Assembly: GCF_000612725.1 (NCBI RefSeq)
Contig: NZ_HG964451.1
Location: 668,143 to 732,142 of the forward strand
Length of the DNA: 64,000 nucleotides
Reading direction: 5' to 3'
Origin: Mycolicibacterium austroafricanum
GTDB taxonomy: Bacteria; Actinomycetota; Actinomycetes; Mycobacteriales; Mycobacteriaceae
The notes beneath the pieces were generated by a model, which made no database searches, was not told where the DNA came from, and worked only from the letters and a program-made list of their open reading frames with translations. Position 1 is the stretch's first letter, and every line of letters starts with the position of its first letter. Position numbers and translations under genes: made by a program. Positions 26,524-35,623 of this stretch are shown here, piece by piece.

Positions 26524-27699
26524 GTGACTTCTGCGATCAAACTGCACTGGTTTCTCCCCACCTACGGCGACAGCAGACTGATCGTCGGCGGTGGACACGG
26601 CACCCCGGCAGGCGCGGCGCGCGGCGATCGGGACGCGTCCATCGACTACCTCGCCTCGATCGTGCGCGCTGCCGAGACGTTCGGTTTCACGGGCGCGCTG
26701 ATCCCGACGGGCGCATGGTGCGAGGACGCGTTCATCACGGCCGCGCTGCTGGCCCGGGAGACGACGTCTCTGGCGTTCCTGGTGGCATTCCGCCCCGGCC
26801 TGGTCAGCCCGACGCTGTCGGCGCAGATGGCGGCGACGTTCGCGCGGCACGCGCACGGCCGCATCCTGCTCAACGTCGTGGTCGGCGGCGAGGCGCACGA
26901 ACAGCGGTCGTTCGGCGACTACCTCGACAAGGACGGCCGCTACGCGCGGGCCGACGAGTTCCTCGACGTGGTCCGCCGGCTGTGGGACGGGCAGACGGTG
27001 ACGCTCGACGGCGAGCACATCAGGGTCGAGGGCGCGTCGCTGGCGACCCTGCCGGACCCGGCGCCGCCGCTGTACTTCGGCGGCAGCTCCACCGCGGCAG
27101 GCCCGGTGGCAGCCCGGCACGCCGACGTGTACCTGACCTGGGGTGAGCCGCCCGCCGCCGTCGCGGACAAGGTCGACTGGATCCGCCGGCTGGCCGCCAA
27201 GCAGGGCAGGCAGGTGCGGTTCGGTATCCGGTTGCACGTGATCACCCGCGACACCGCTGACGAGGCGTGGTCACAGGCCGACAAGCTGGTGTCCGCGCTC
27301 GACGACGAGACCGTGCGCAGCGCCCAGGCGGGTCTGGGGCGCAGCCAGTCCGAGGGGCAGCGGCGCATGCTGGCCCTGCACGAAGCGCACCGCGCCGACG
27401 GCAGCTGGCACGATGCGCGGTCGCTGGAGATCGCACCGAACCTGTGGGCGGGGGTGGGGCTGGTGCGCGGCGGTGCGGGGACCGCGTTGGTGGGCAGCCA
27501 CACCGAGGTGGCCGACCGTATCGCCGAGTACGCCGAGGCGGGCATCGACGAGTTCGTGTTCTCCGGCTATCCGCACCTGGAGGAGCTGTTCTGGTTCGGC
27601 GAGGGTGTCGTACCGATCCTAAGGGACCGCGGACTGTTCACCGCAGACGTGAAAGGTGCTGCGGCGTCCTCGATTCCGTTCGTCGGCGCCGCGCGATGA
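26524..27699 (+). CDS. FMN-dependent luciferase-like monooxygenase, alkanesulfonate (SsuD) type
   Basis: A 391-aa bacterial-luciferase-family TIM-barrel protein. Its start, TSAIKLHWFLPTYGDSR, and its GRILLNVVVGGEAHEQRSFGDYLDKDGRYARADEF and PPLYFGGSSTAAG segments are typical of SsuD-like alkanesulfonate monooxygenases, which use FMNH2 and O2 to release sulfite and an aldehyde. The GTG at 26524 (or 26521) is preferred. An earlier in-frame GTG at 26446 lies inside the palindrome and would add residues unlike the family. No sulfonate ABC transporter or flavin reductase adjoins it, so the substrate remains open. Confidence 0.85.
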   Translation: MTSAIKLHWFLPTYGDSRLIVGGGHGTPAGAARGDRDASIDYLASIVRAAETFGFTGALIPTGAWCEDAFITAALLARETTSLAFLVAFRPGLVSPTLSAQMAATFARHAHGRILLNVVVGGEAHEQRSFGDYLDKDGRYARADEFLDVVRRLWDGQTVTLDGEHIRVEGASLATLPDPAPPLYFGGSSTAAGPVAARHADVYLTWGEPPAAVADKVDWIRRLAAKQGRQVRFGIRLHVITRDTADEAWSQADKLVSALDDETVRSAQAGLGRSQSEGQRRMLALHEAHRADGSWHDARSLEIAPNLWAGVGLVRGGAGTALVGSHTEVADRIAEYAEAGIDEFVFSGYPHLEELFWFGEGVVPILRDRGLFTADVKGAAASSIPFVGAAR

Positions 27700-27706
27700 C
27701 GGGTCG

Positions 27707-27925
27707 TCAGCAGGCGACGCCGGCGAACACCGCGCCGGTGACCAACGCGATCACCAGGGCGACGGTCGGCATTCCGCTGTAGAGCGCGACCACGACTCCC
27801 GCGATCGCGGCGATCAGGAGCATCACCATCAGGATCACCAGCGCCCAGTTGACCGAACTTGACGCGTGCGCGCGGTGAGGCTCGGCAGCCTGCGGGAGCA
27901 TCGCTCCCTCACCAAATCCGGCCAT
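27707..27925 (-). CDS. Small two-helix membrane protein
   Basis: A 72-aa protein. The N-terminal polar segment (MAGFGEGAMLPQAAEPHRAH) is followed by a helix VNWALVILMVMLLIAAIAGVVVALY and a second hydrophobic stretch TVALVIALVTGAVFAGVAC ending the protein. ATG 27925 follows an AGAGGA site, which fixes the start over an upstream frame extension. It is convergent with the SsuD-like gene (7-bp gap). Function unknown. Confidence 0.6.
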   Translation of the reverse strand: MAGFGEGAMLPQAAEPHRAHASSSVNWALVILMVMLLIAAIAGVVVALYSGMPTVALVIALVTGAVFAGVAC

Positions 27926-28039
27926 GGCCGTCCTCTCTGTGATGATGCCCACAATATAAACCACCAATGGCGTACATCACACAAATGACGGCGAGGTTGT
28001 GACCAACCTGTCAATTTCGAAAGCTCAACTAACAGAACT

Positions 28040-28056
28040 GATTAGCGCTACTAATC
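28040..28056. promoter_or_regulatory. Inverted repeat, possible operator
   Basis: GATTAG-CGCTA-CTAATC is a perfect 6-bp dyad in an AT-rich patch that is unusual for this genome, 29 bp upstream of the VanY-like lipoprotein start and 115 bp from the divergent small membrane gene. It may be a repressor site; no regulator is adjacent. Confidence 0.3.
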
Positions 28057-28085
28057 GCAGAGTCGGCTGCGGTAGGTTGGCCGCG

Positions 28086-28814
28086 GTGAGATTCGCGGGC
28101 CCGGCCGCGCTGGCGGTCATGACGGCGGCGCTGGTGGCGTGCGCCCCCTCCGAAGGCCCCGAAGACTCCGTCGCGGCGCAGCAGAAACCGCCCGGCACCC
28201 CGACCGCGGCGCCGGAAACGGTCCGCACCGTCACCCCGTCCCCACTTCCGCAGCCCCGGCCCGCCGAAGTGCATTCCGTCACCGCCGCCGACCTCGGGAC
28301 CACCTGGCGACCGGAATGTCCGGTGCCGCCGGACGCGCTGCGTCGTGTCGACCTCGACTACTGGGGGTTCGACGGACGGACGCATCGCGGCAGGCTGGTG
28401 GTGCACCGGGAGCTGACCGACGAGGTCGTCGACGTGTTCGCCGACCTGCACCGGCTGCGGTTCCCGATCGAGAAGATGCACACCGCCGACCTCTATCCCG
28501 GCGCCGACGACGAGCTGTCGATGCGCGACAACAACACCTCGGCCTTCAACTGCCGCGACATCCCCGGCACCGGCAACTGGTCGCTGCACGCCTACGGACG
28601 CGCCGTGGACATCAACCCGAAGCTGAACCCGTACATCGACCGGCGGGGCGAGTTCGAGCCGGCCAATGCGGGCCCGTGGGTGGATCGCGCGCGCACCGAG
28701 CCCGGGATGCTGCACGACGGCGACGCCGCGGTGCGTGCGTTCACCGAACGCGGCTGGCGTTGGGGCGGCCACTGGCGCACCCCGCTGGACTACCAGCACT
28801 TCGAATTCGACTGA
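28086..28814 (+). CDS. M15-family (VanY-like) D-alanyl-D-alanine carboxypeptidase lipoprotein
   Basis: A 242-aa protein if started at GTG 28086, which gives a classic lipoprotein signal (MRFAGPAALAVMTAALVAC) with the lipobox LVAC at about 16-19. An upstream start at 27999 would bury that signal. A Pro/Thr-rich linker follows, then a zinc peptidase domain with SLHAYGRAVDIN (SxHxxGxxxD) and a distal DYQHFEF His. It is predicted to trim D-Ala or a related bond in periplasmic peptidoglycan, tethered to the membrane. Confidence 0.85.
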   Translation: MRFAGPAALAVMTAALVACAPSEGPEDSVAAQQKPPGTPTAAPETVRTVTPSPLPQPRPAEVHSVTAADLGTTWRPECPVPPDALRRVDLDYWGFDGRTHRGRLVVHRELTDEVVDVFADLHRLRFPIEKMHTADLYPGADDELSMRDNNTSAFNCRDIPGTGNWSLHAYGRAVDINPKLNPYIDRRGEFEPANAGPWVDRARTEPGMLHDGDAAVRAFTERGWRWGGHWRTPLDYQHFEFD

Positions 28815-28913
28815 CACCCCGGGCTCCGGAGGCGACCATGGGCAATACGTGAACCCCCGCAGGGCGTATTACGTGTCATACATTTAGGCGCCCTTCGTGG
28901 ACTGGAGACTCAG

Positions 28914-31163
28914 CTGCTTCCCAGAATCGCTCTCCTGGCGCTTGCCGCCCCGCGCCGCATCCTGCTCGCCGCCGCGCTGTTGACCGTCGTCCTGGCGGTG
29001 TTCGGGGTGCCGGTGGCCAAGAGCCTGTCCCCGAGTGGCTTTTCTGATCCCGGCTCCGAGTCCGCCCATGCGTCGGCGCTTCTCACCGGGAAGTTCGGTC
29101 AGGGCGACGTCCAGATGCTCGTCGTGGTGTCCTCGGACGACGGCATCGACAGCCCCCGCGCGCGCGATGTCGGCACCGCCATCGTCAAACGCCTGGACCA
29201 GGATCCGCACGTCACCGACGTCTCCTCACCGTGGACCGCCCCGCCGGCCGCCGCGGCCGACCTGGTCAGCCGTGACCGCACCGCCGGGCTCATCGTCGCA
29301 GGCATCACCGGCACCGAGGCCGAACAACAGACCTACGCCAGGCAGATCTCCGAGGACGTCAGCGGCGACCGGGACGGCGTCAGCGTGCGCACCGGTGGCA
29401 CCGCGATGGTCAACGTCCAGATCACCGAGCACTCCCAGCGCGACCTGCTGGTGATGGAGTCCCTGGCGATCCCGCTCAGCTTCCTGGTCCTGGTCTGGGT
29501 CTTCGGCGGTCTGGTGGCCGCCGCGCTGCCGGTGGCCATCGGCGGCATGGCGATCCTCGGTGCGCTGGCGGTGCTGCGGCTGGTCACCCTCGTCACCGAT
29601 GTGTCGATCTTCGCGTTGAACCTGGCCACCGCGATGGGCCTGGCGCTGGCCATCGACTACACCCTGCTGATGCTGTCGCGGTACCGCGACGAGCTCGCCG
29701 CCGGCGCCGACCGCCCCGACGCGATCCGGCGCACGGTGTCCACCGCCGGGCGCACCGTGCTGTTCTCGGCGACGACGGTCGCGCTGTCGATGGCCGCGAT
29801 GGTGCTGTTTCCGATGCACTTCCTGAAGTCGTTCGCCTACGCCGGGGTGGCCACCGTCGCGTTCGCTGCGGCCGCGGCCGTCGTCGTCACGCCCGCGGCG
29901 CTGATGCTGCTCGGCGACCGCCTCGACGCGCTCGACGTGCACAGGCTGGCGCGCCGCATCCTGCGCAGGCCCGAACCGACGCCGACACCGGTGCAGCAGC
30001 GGTTCTGGTACCGCTGCGCCACGACGGTGATGCGCCGGGCGCTGCCGCTGGGCCTGGCGGTGGTCGTGCTGCTGCTGGTCCTCGGCGCCCCGTTCCTCGG
30101 GGTGAAGTGGGGGTTCCCCGACGAACGCGTGCTGCCGCCGTCCGCGTCGTCGCATCAGGTGGGCGACCAGTTACGCCGCGACTTCGCCGACAACACCGAC
30201 ACCGCGGTCACGGTCGTGGTGCCCGACAGCGCGGGGCTGAGCCCGGCCGATCTGTCCGCCTACGCCGCCGAGCTGTCCCGGGTGCCCGACGTGCCCGCGG
30301 TGTCCGCGCCGACCGGCACGTTCGTCGACGGCGCCCGCGCCGGTCCCCCGTCGGCGCCGGCGGGTGAGAAGGACGACAGCGTCTTCCTCACCGTGGCGAG
30401 CACCGCGCCGCTGTTCTCCGACGCCTCCGAAACCCAGCTCGACCGGCTGCACGCCGTCGCGGGGCCCGGCGGGCGCGAGGTGCTGATGACGGGCACCGCG
30501 CAGGTCAACCGCGACAGCGTCGACGCCATCACCTCCAAGCTCCCGATCGTGCTCGGGCTGATCGCGGTCATCATGTTCGCGCTGCTGTTCCTGCTCACCG
30601 GCAGCATCGTCGTCCCGCTCAAAGCGCTTGTGCTGAACATGCTTTCGCTGACCGCGGCGTTCGGCGCGTTGGTCTGGATCTTCCAGGACGGGCACCTGTC
30701 CGGCCTCGGGACCACGCCGACCGGCACGCTGGTGGCGAACATGCCGGTGCTGCTGTTCTGCATCGCATTCGGCCTGTCCATGGACTACGAGGTGTTCCTC
30801 GTCTCCCGGATCCGCGAATTCTGGCTGGAGACAGGCGATTCCGACGAGTCCGTGGCGCTGGGCATCGCCCATACCGGCCGCGTCATCACCGCGGCCGCGT
30901 TGATCATGTCGATCTCGTTCGCCGCGCTGATCGCGGCCAGTGTGTCGTTCATGCGGATGTTCGGGCTGGGCCTGACCTTGGCCGTCCTGGTCGACGCGAC
31001 CCTGGTGCGGATGGTGCTCGTCCCGGCGTTCATGCACCTGATGGGTGGGCTGAACTGGTGGGCACCGGGCTGGCTCAGACGTGTGCACGAACGCCTCGGC
31101 TTCACCGAAGCGCCGAGCGTCAACCCTGAAGTAACTCCCCCAGAACGGATCTCGTCACCATGA
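28914..31163 (+). CDS. MMPL-family RND transporter
   Basis: An RND-superfamily protein with two MMPL repeats. Each has a soluble loop followed by a TM bundle containing the proton-relay type motif: LAIDYTLLMLSRYRDE in the first and LSMDYEVFLVSRIREFW in the second. No ATG or GTG in this frame precedes the first membrane helix. CTG at 28914, 6 bp after a GGAG site, gives LLPRIALLALAAPRRILL plus a complete helix; the first standard start is TTG at 28980, which would cut the helix. I use 28914, without certainty. The stop overlaps the PKS start (ATGA), so it is in one operon with a type III PKS and is a good candidate exporter of its lipid product. Confidence 0.82.
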   Translation: MLPRIALLALAAPRRILLAAALLTVVLAVFGVPVAKSLSPSGFSDPGSESAHASALLTGKFGQGDVQMLVVVSSDDGIDSPRARDVGTAIVKRLDQDPHVTDVSSPWTAPPAAAADLVSRDRTAGLIVAGITGTEAEQQTYARQISEDVSGDRDGVSVRTGGTAMVNVQITEHSQRDLLVMESLAIPLSFLVLVWVFGGLVAAALPVAIGGMAILGALAVLRLVTLVTDVSIFALNLATAMGLALAIDYTLLMLSRYRDELAAGADRPDAIRRTVSTAGRTVLFSATTVALSMAAMVLFPMHFLKSFAYAGVATVAFAAAAAVVVTPAALMLLGDRLDALDVHRLARRILRRPEPTPTPVQQRFWYRCATTVMRRALPLGLAVVVLLLVLGAPFLGVKWGFPDERVLPPSASSHQVGDQLRRDFADNTDTAVTVVVPDSAGLSPADLSAYAAELSRVPDVPAVSAPTGTFVDGARAGPPSAPAGEKDDSVFLTVASTAPLFSDASETQLDRLHAVAGPGGREVLMTGTAQVNRDSVDAITSKLPIVLGLIAVIMFALLFLLTGSIVVPLKALVLNMLSLTAAFGALVWIFQDGHLSGLGTTPTGTLVANMPVLLFCIAFGLSMDYEVFLVSRIREFWLETGDSDESVALGIAHTGRVITAAALIMSISFAALIAASVSFMRMFGLGLTLAVLVDATLVRMVLVPAFMHLMGGLNWWAPGWLRRVHERLGFTEAPSVNPEVTPPERISSP

Positions 31164-32233
31164 ATGACCGCATCAGTGTCATCGCCGGCGTGCAGGGCGC
31201 GCTGCCGCCGTACCGCTACTCCCAGGCCGAGATCACCGAGAGGTTCGTCGCTGTACCCGCTTTCGCCGAACTCGAGGACGTGGTCCGGGGGCTGCACAAG
31301 CATGCGAAGGTCGACGCGCGCCACTTCGTCCTCCCGATGGACCGCTACCCGACGCTGGTCGACTTCGGTGAGACCAACGACCTCTATCTCGAGCACTCTC
31401 TCGACCTGGCCTGTGAGGCGCTGACGGCAGCCCTCGACGAAGCCGGTCTGGGCCCGGGGGACCTCGACATGATCATGACGACGACGGTCACCGGCATCGC
31501 GGTGCCGTCGTTGGACGCCCGCATCGCCGACCGGCTCGGGTTGCGTCCCGACGTGCGCCGCGTCCCGCTGTTCGGGCTCGGTTGCGTGGCCGGCGCGGCC
31601 GGCATCGCGCGCATGCACGACTATCTGCGGGGCGCACCCGACCACATCGCCGCGCTGGTGTCGGTGGAGCTGTGCTCGCTGACCTACCCGGCGGTGGAGC
31701 CGACGATGGCCAGCCTGGTCGGCAGCGCACTGTTCGGTGACGGTGCGGCCGCGGTGATCGCGGTGGGCGCCGAACGGGCCGAGACGATCGGCGCGACGGG
31801 CCCCGAGGTGCTCGACGCGCGCAGCCGGATGTATCCCGACTCGCTGGACACCATGGGATGGCGGGTCGGCGCTTCGGGATTCCAGCTGATCCTGTCACCG
31901 AACCTGCCCGAGCTGATCGAGCGCTATCTGGCCGACGACATGGCCGGCTTCCTCGGTGCGCACGACCTGCAGATCGGCGACATCGCGGCGTGGGTGTCGC
32001 ATCCCGGCGGCCCGAAGGTCATGGAGGCCATCAGCGAGACGCTCGGTCTGCCCGACGACGCCCTCGACCTGGCCTGGCGGTCGCTGGCCGAGGTCGGCAA
32101 CCTGTCCTCGTCGTCGGTGCTGCACGTGCTGCGCGACACCAGGGCCAAGAAGCCGCCTGCCGGTACGCCCGGACTGCTGATGGCGATGGGGCCGGGCTTC
32201 TGCTCCGAGCTCGTGCTGCTGCGCTGGCGGTGA
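31160..32233 (+). CDS. Type III polyketide synthase (alkylpyrone/alkylresorcinol synthase type)
   Basis: A 357-aa chalcone-synthase-fold enzyme. The catalytic triad is visible: Cys142 in LFGLGCVAGAAG, His281 in VSHPGGPK and Asn314 in VGNLSSSSV. GPGFCSELVLLRW near the C-terminus is the usual GPG(F) loop. It resembles mycobacterial Pks10/Pks11/Pks18-type enzymes, which extend long acyl-CoA starters with malonyl or methylmalonyl units to alkylpyrones or alkylresorcinols. ATG 31160 overlaps the MMPL stop. The methyltransferase and FAD genes that follow match the order of phenolic-lipid operons. Confidence 0.92.
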   Translation: MNDRISVIAGVQGALPPYRYSQAEITERFVAVPAFAELEDVVRGLHKHAKVDARHFVLPMDRYPTLVDFGETNDLYLEHSLDLACEALTAALDEAGLGPGDLDMIMTTTVTGIAVPSLDARIADRLGLRPDVRRVPLFGLGCVAGAAGIARMHDYLRGAPDHIAALVSVELCSLTYPAVEPTMASLVGSALFGDGAAAVIAVGAERAETIGATGPEVLDARSRMYPDSLDTMGWRVGASGFQLILSPNLPELIERYLADDMAGFLGAHDLQIGDIAAWVSHPGGPKVMEAISETLGLPDDALDLAWRSLAEVGNLSSSSVLHVLRDTRAKKPPAGTPGLLMAMGPGFCSELVLLRWR

Positions 32234-32237
32234 GGCC

Positions 32238-32744
32238 GTGCTCGCCTACACGCTGCTGATCGCCGCCGTCGCGCTGGAGCGCGTCGCCGAACTCGTGGTC
32301 TCGCAACGCAATCTGAGGTGGAGCAGGGCACGCGGCGGCGTCGAGTTCGGTGCCGCGCACTATCCGCTGATGGTGTTGTTACACACCGTGCTGCTGGCCG
32401 CCTGCCTGGTCGAGGCCGCGCACCGGGAGTTCATCCCGGTCCTCGGCTGGTCCATGTTCGCGCTCGTGGTCGCCGCGCAGGGTCTGCGCTGGTGGTGCAT
32501 CACGACGCTCGGGCATCAGTGGAACACCCGGGTGGTGGTGGTGCCGGGCGCTGGCCGCGTCACCGGTGGGCCCTACCGGTTCCTGTCGCATCCCAACTAC
32601 GTCGCGGTGGTGGTCGAGGGCATCGCGTTGCCGTTGGTCCACACCGCCTGGGTCACCGCACTGGTGTTCACGCTACTCAACGCCGCGCTGTTGTGGATGC
32701 GAATCTCGGTGGAGGACAAGGCGTTGCGGACGCTACACACATGA
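32238..32744 (+). CDS. Isoprenylcysteine carboxyl methyltransferase-family membrane methyltransferase
   Basis: A 168-aa integral membrane protein with about four helices. The cytoplasmic S-adenosylmethionine-binding motif GPYRFLSHPNYVAVVVEGIALPL is diagnostic of the ICMT family. In bacteria this family accompanies type III PKSs (for example SrsB and BpsB) and O-methylates phenolic or pyrone lipids rather than prenylated proteins. The GTG at 32238 is 4 bp after the PKS stop, and its own stop overlaps the next start. Confidence 0.88.
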   Translation: MLAYTLLIAAVALERVAELVVSQRNLRWSRARGGVEFGAAHYPLMVLLHTVLLAACLVEAAHREFIPVLGWSMFALVVAAQGLRWWCITTLGHQWNTRVVVVPGAGRVTGGPYRFLSHPNYVAVVVEGIALPLVHTAWVTALVFTLLNAALLWMRISVEDKALRTLHT

Positions 32745-33763
32745 TCGATCTGGTGGTCGCCGGTGGCGGGCCTGCCGGCCTGGCCACCGCCATCCATGCG
32801 GCGCGCGCCGGCCTCGACACGGTCGTCGTCGAACAACGCACCGGCCCGATCGACAAGGCCTGCGGTGAAGGGCTGATGCCGCACGCGGTGCGCCAACTCA
32901 ACCTTCTCGGCGCGCAGCCGGAAGGCCGGTGCTTCCAGGGGGTCTCCTACTTCGACGGCAGCCGCGGCGTCACCGCGCGGTTCGATTCGGGCGCCGGGCT
33001 CGGGGTGCGGCGCACCACACTGCACGCGGCGCTGCTACAGGCGGCCCGGGCCGCCGGGGTGACGCTGGTACACGAAAAGATCGGGACGCTCACCCAGGAC
33101 GCGGAGTCGGTGTCGGTCAACGGTTTCCGCGCCCGCTACCTCGCGGCCGCCGACGGTCTGCACTCCCCGATCCGGGCCCGCCTGGGGCTGGAGCTCCCGC
33201 CCGGCCGGGCCCGGCGCTGGGGCCTCAAGCGCCATGTCGCGGTGGCACCGTGGAGCGACTTCGTCGAGGTGTACTGGTCGCCGCGGCCCGACGCCGGGGA
33301 GGCGTATGTGACGCCGGTGGCCGACGACTGCGTGGGCATCGCGATCCTGACGTCCCGGCAGGGCAACTTCGAGACCCACCTCGACGCGTTCCCCGCGCTG
33401 CGCGCGCGCCTGGAGGGCCTGCCGCACGAACCCGACCGGGCCGCGGGCCCGCTGCGTCAACGGGTGCACCGCCGCGTCGCGGGCCGGGTGCTGCTCGTCG
33501 GTGACGCGGCCGGCTACGTCGACGCCCTCACCGGGGAGGGGCTGGGACTGTCGTTCGCCGCGGCCCGACTGCTGGTCGACACTGTGCTGGCCGACCGGCC
33601 GCAGGACTACGAGGCGCGGTGGCGCGGCGCCACCCGGCGGTACCGGCTGATGACGGCGGGGATGCTGCGGGCAGGCACGTCGCCGCTGCGCTCACTCATC
33701 GTGCCCGCCTCGAGCACGTTCCCGGGTGTATTCACCAGAATGGTGAACCTGCTCGCCGACTAG
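32741..33763 (+). CDS. FAD-dependent oxidoreductase, geranylgeranyl-reductase/phenol-hydroxylase family
   Basis: A 340-aa flavoprotein with the N-terminal GGGPAG dinucleotide site (residues 8-13), a DG motif in AAADGLHSPIRARLG, and the C-terminal FAD contact VGDAAGYVDALTGEGLGLSF. The ATG at 32741 overlaps the methyltransferase stop. In phenolic-lipid operons the third enzyme is a flavoprotein hydroxylase (SrsC type) that converts alkylresorcinols to quinol/quinone forms, so hydroxylation of the PKS product is the likely role. Double-bond reduction is an alternative. The last 72 bp overlap the convergent diguanylate cyclase gene. Confidence 0.85.
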   Translation: MIDLVVAGGGPAGLATAIHAARAGLDTVVVEQRTGPIDKACGEGLMPHAVRQLNLLGAQPEGRCFQGVSYFDGSRGVTARFDSGAGLGVRRTTLHAALLQAARAAGVTLVHEKIGTLTQDAESVSVNGFRARYLAAADGLHSPIRARLGLELPPGRARRWGLKRHVAVAPWSDFVEVYWSPRPDAGEAYVTPVADDCVGIAILTSRQGNFETHLDAFPALRARLEGLPHEPDRAAGPLRQRVHRRVAGRVLLVGDAAGYVDALTGEGLGLSFAAARLLVDTVLADRPQDYEARWRGATRRYRLMTAGMLRAGTSPLRSLIVPASSTFPGVFTRMVNLLAD

Positions 33764-35623
33764 CAGCGCATCGCCGTGGGCCACCGAGATCGCGTTGCGG
33801 CCTTGCGATTTCGCGGCGTAGAGCGCATTGTCCGCGCGGTGAAGCAGTTCGCTGACCGCGACCTCCGGGTCGGCGCCACCGAAGCGGGCCTCGTCGCGGG
33901 GCGACACCGTCGCGACGCCGATGCTGACGGTGACGACGCCGCACGGTGACACCGGGTGCCCGATCCCGAGGGCGCGGATCGCCGAGGACAGTCCGGTCGC
34001 GAAGGCGTACGGGTCCTCGCAGCCGGCCAGCACGACCGCGAACTCCTCTCCCCCGTACCGGGCGGCCACGCAGGTCCGTGGATCGGCCAGATGCGCCAGC
34101 ACGTCGGCCACGTCACGCAGGCAGACGTCACCGGCCTGGTGCCCGTGGTGGTCGTTGTACGCCTTGAAGTGGTCGATATCGATGAACAGCGCCGTCAACG
34201 GCTGTTCGAGTTCCAGTGCCCGCGACCAGATCTCGCTGGCACTCCGGGTCAGCCCACGACGGTTCGCCAGCCCGGTGAGCTCGTCGGTGTTCGCCATGTC
34301 GGTCAACGATTCCTGCACTTCGCGCTCCAGCGTGATGTCGCGCAGCACGGCCACCGACAGTCCCCCGGCGGCGCGGCGGGTATGTGTCACGAACCAGCGC
34401 CACGACCCGTCGCGGGCCCTGATCCGGAACGGCAGCGACGCGGCGGTGCGGCCGGACGTCCAGTGCTCGACGACGATGTGCAGATCGTCGGGGTGCACCT
34501 CGCTCTCCCAGTCGGCGTGCCCGATGCGTCCACTGGGCAGGTTCAGGTTGCTGTGCCCGTTGAACGCGTGGTGCAGCACGTCGCCGCGGGAATCGATGAC
34601 GATCACCAAGTCACCGGTCAGGTCGGCGACGAGGTCGTACACCTCGTGGCTGGCGCGGTCGAGCGCGCTGAGTCGGTTGCGTTCCTCCAGCGCCGCCGCG
34701 ACCAGCACCACCATCGCGTACCCGGTGAGCAGGAACACCTGCGCGTGGATCATCGCCTGGGTCGGGTCGACGGCCGTCGCGACGAACGGGCCGAGCCCGG
34801 CGAAAGTGGTGCCCAGCACCACCGCGGCCCCGACGGCCATCTGCCAGAACGCCGCCGCGATACCGAACTCGATCAGCACCAGCAGCGCGGGCACCGCGGT
34901 GAGGAACATCAGCACGAAGTTCGACTCGTGAGCCGCGATCAGGCCCAGCGCCACCATCAGCACCGTGAAGCCTCCGGTGGTGACGACCTGGCGCGCCGAG
35001 TGCCGCCGCCAGTACCGGTTCCACCGCAGCAGCACCGGAGCCAGGAACGCGATGCCGACCGCCTCGGCGAGATACCAGATCAGCGCGACGATGCACAGCG
35101 ACTTCGGGTCGGTGCGGCCCTGCTGGTGCACCAGCACGCTGAGCGCCCCGACGGTGCCCGCGAACGCCGGCGCGACGATGACCCCGTACAGCACGAACCG
35201 GCGCCAGCTGCGCAGCGAGTCGCTGCGGCCGTGGATCCAGTCCTGGTCGGAATGCAGCATCGCCGCGGCGAACACCACCGCGGCGACGGTGGACAGCGCG
35301 GCGAGTTCCGGCGGGCGGTCCAGCAGCACCCAGGCCGGCACGTATTGGAAGAACGCGAACGTCACCAGGTAGGCGGGCCAGTGCCTGCGCCGCGCCAGCA
35401 GCAGCGCGACCAGCTGCGGGGCGGCCGCCAGCCACACCACCGTGAACGTGCGGCCGTCGACCGAGGCGAGCCAGCGAACCAGGTACGAGGCGGCCGCCAC
35501 GCCCACGGTCCAGCCCACCAGGTGCCACAGCGGGGGCAGCAGGTCGGCACCGGTCAGCCGCGCACGCCAGCGCTGCCGGCGGGAGGACCCGCCGGTCAGA
35601 GGCTCGGCACCGCCCGTCGACAT
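33692..35623 (-). CDS. Membrane diguanylate cyclase with MASE1-like and PAS domains
   Basis: A 643-aa protein from ATG 35623 (TTG 35644 is an alternative). Residues ~25-315 form eight or so transmembrane helices of MASE1-like character. Residues ~330-450 are a PAS/PAC domain (DLVADLTGDLVIVIDSRG ... VAVLRDITLEREV). Residues ~460-620 are a GGDEF domain with ANTDELTGLANRRGL and the active-site loop YGGEEFAV, an intact GGEEF. It should make cyclic di-GMP in response to a membrane or PAS signal. No EAL domain is attached. The 3' end overlaps the convergent FAD oxidoreductase by 72 bp. Confidence 0.9.
   Translation of the reverse strand: MSTGGAEPLTGGSSRRQRWRARLTGADLLPPLWHLVGWTVGVAAASYLVRWLASVDGRTFTVVWLAAAPQLVALLLARRRHWPAYLVTFAFFQYVPAWVLLDRPPELAALSTVAAVVFAAAMLHSDQDWIHGRSDSLRSWRRFVLYGVIVAPAFAGTVGALSVLVHQQGRTDPKSLCIVALIWYLAEAVGIAFLAPVLLRWNRYWRRHSARQVVTTGGFTVLMVALGLIAAHESNFVLMFLTAVPALLVLIEFGIAAAFWQMAVGAAVVLGTTFAGLGPFVATAVDPTQAMIHAQVFLLTGYAMVVLVAAALEERNRLSALDRASHEVYDLVADLTGDLVIVIDSRGDVLHHAFNGHSNLNLPSGRIGHADWESEVHPDDLHIVVEHWTSGRTAASLPFRIRARDGSWRWFVTHTRRAAGGLSVAVLRDITLEREVQESLTDMANTDELTGLANRRGLTRSASEIWSRALELEQPLTALFIDIDHFKAYNDHHGHQAGDVCLRDVADVLAHLADPRTCVAARYGGEEFAVVLAGCEDPYAFATGLSSAIRALGIGHPVSPCGVVTVSIGVATVSPRDEARFGGADPEVAVSELLHRADNALYAAKSQGRNAISVAHGDALLVGEQVHHSGEYTRERARGGHDE

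Noticed and set aside
28838..28852. ATG at 28838 as a start for the MMPL gene
   Set aside because: It is in another frame and meets TGA after four codons.
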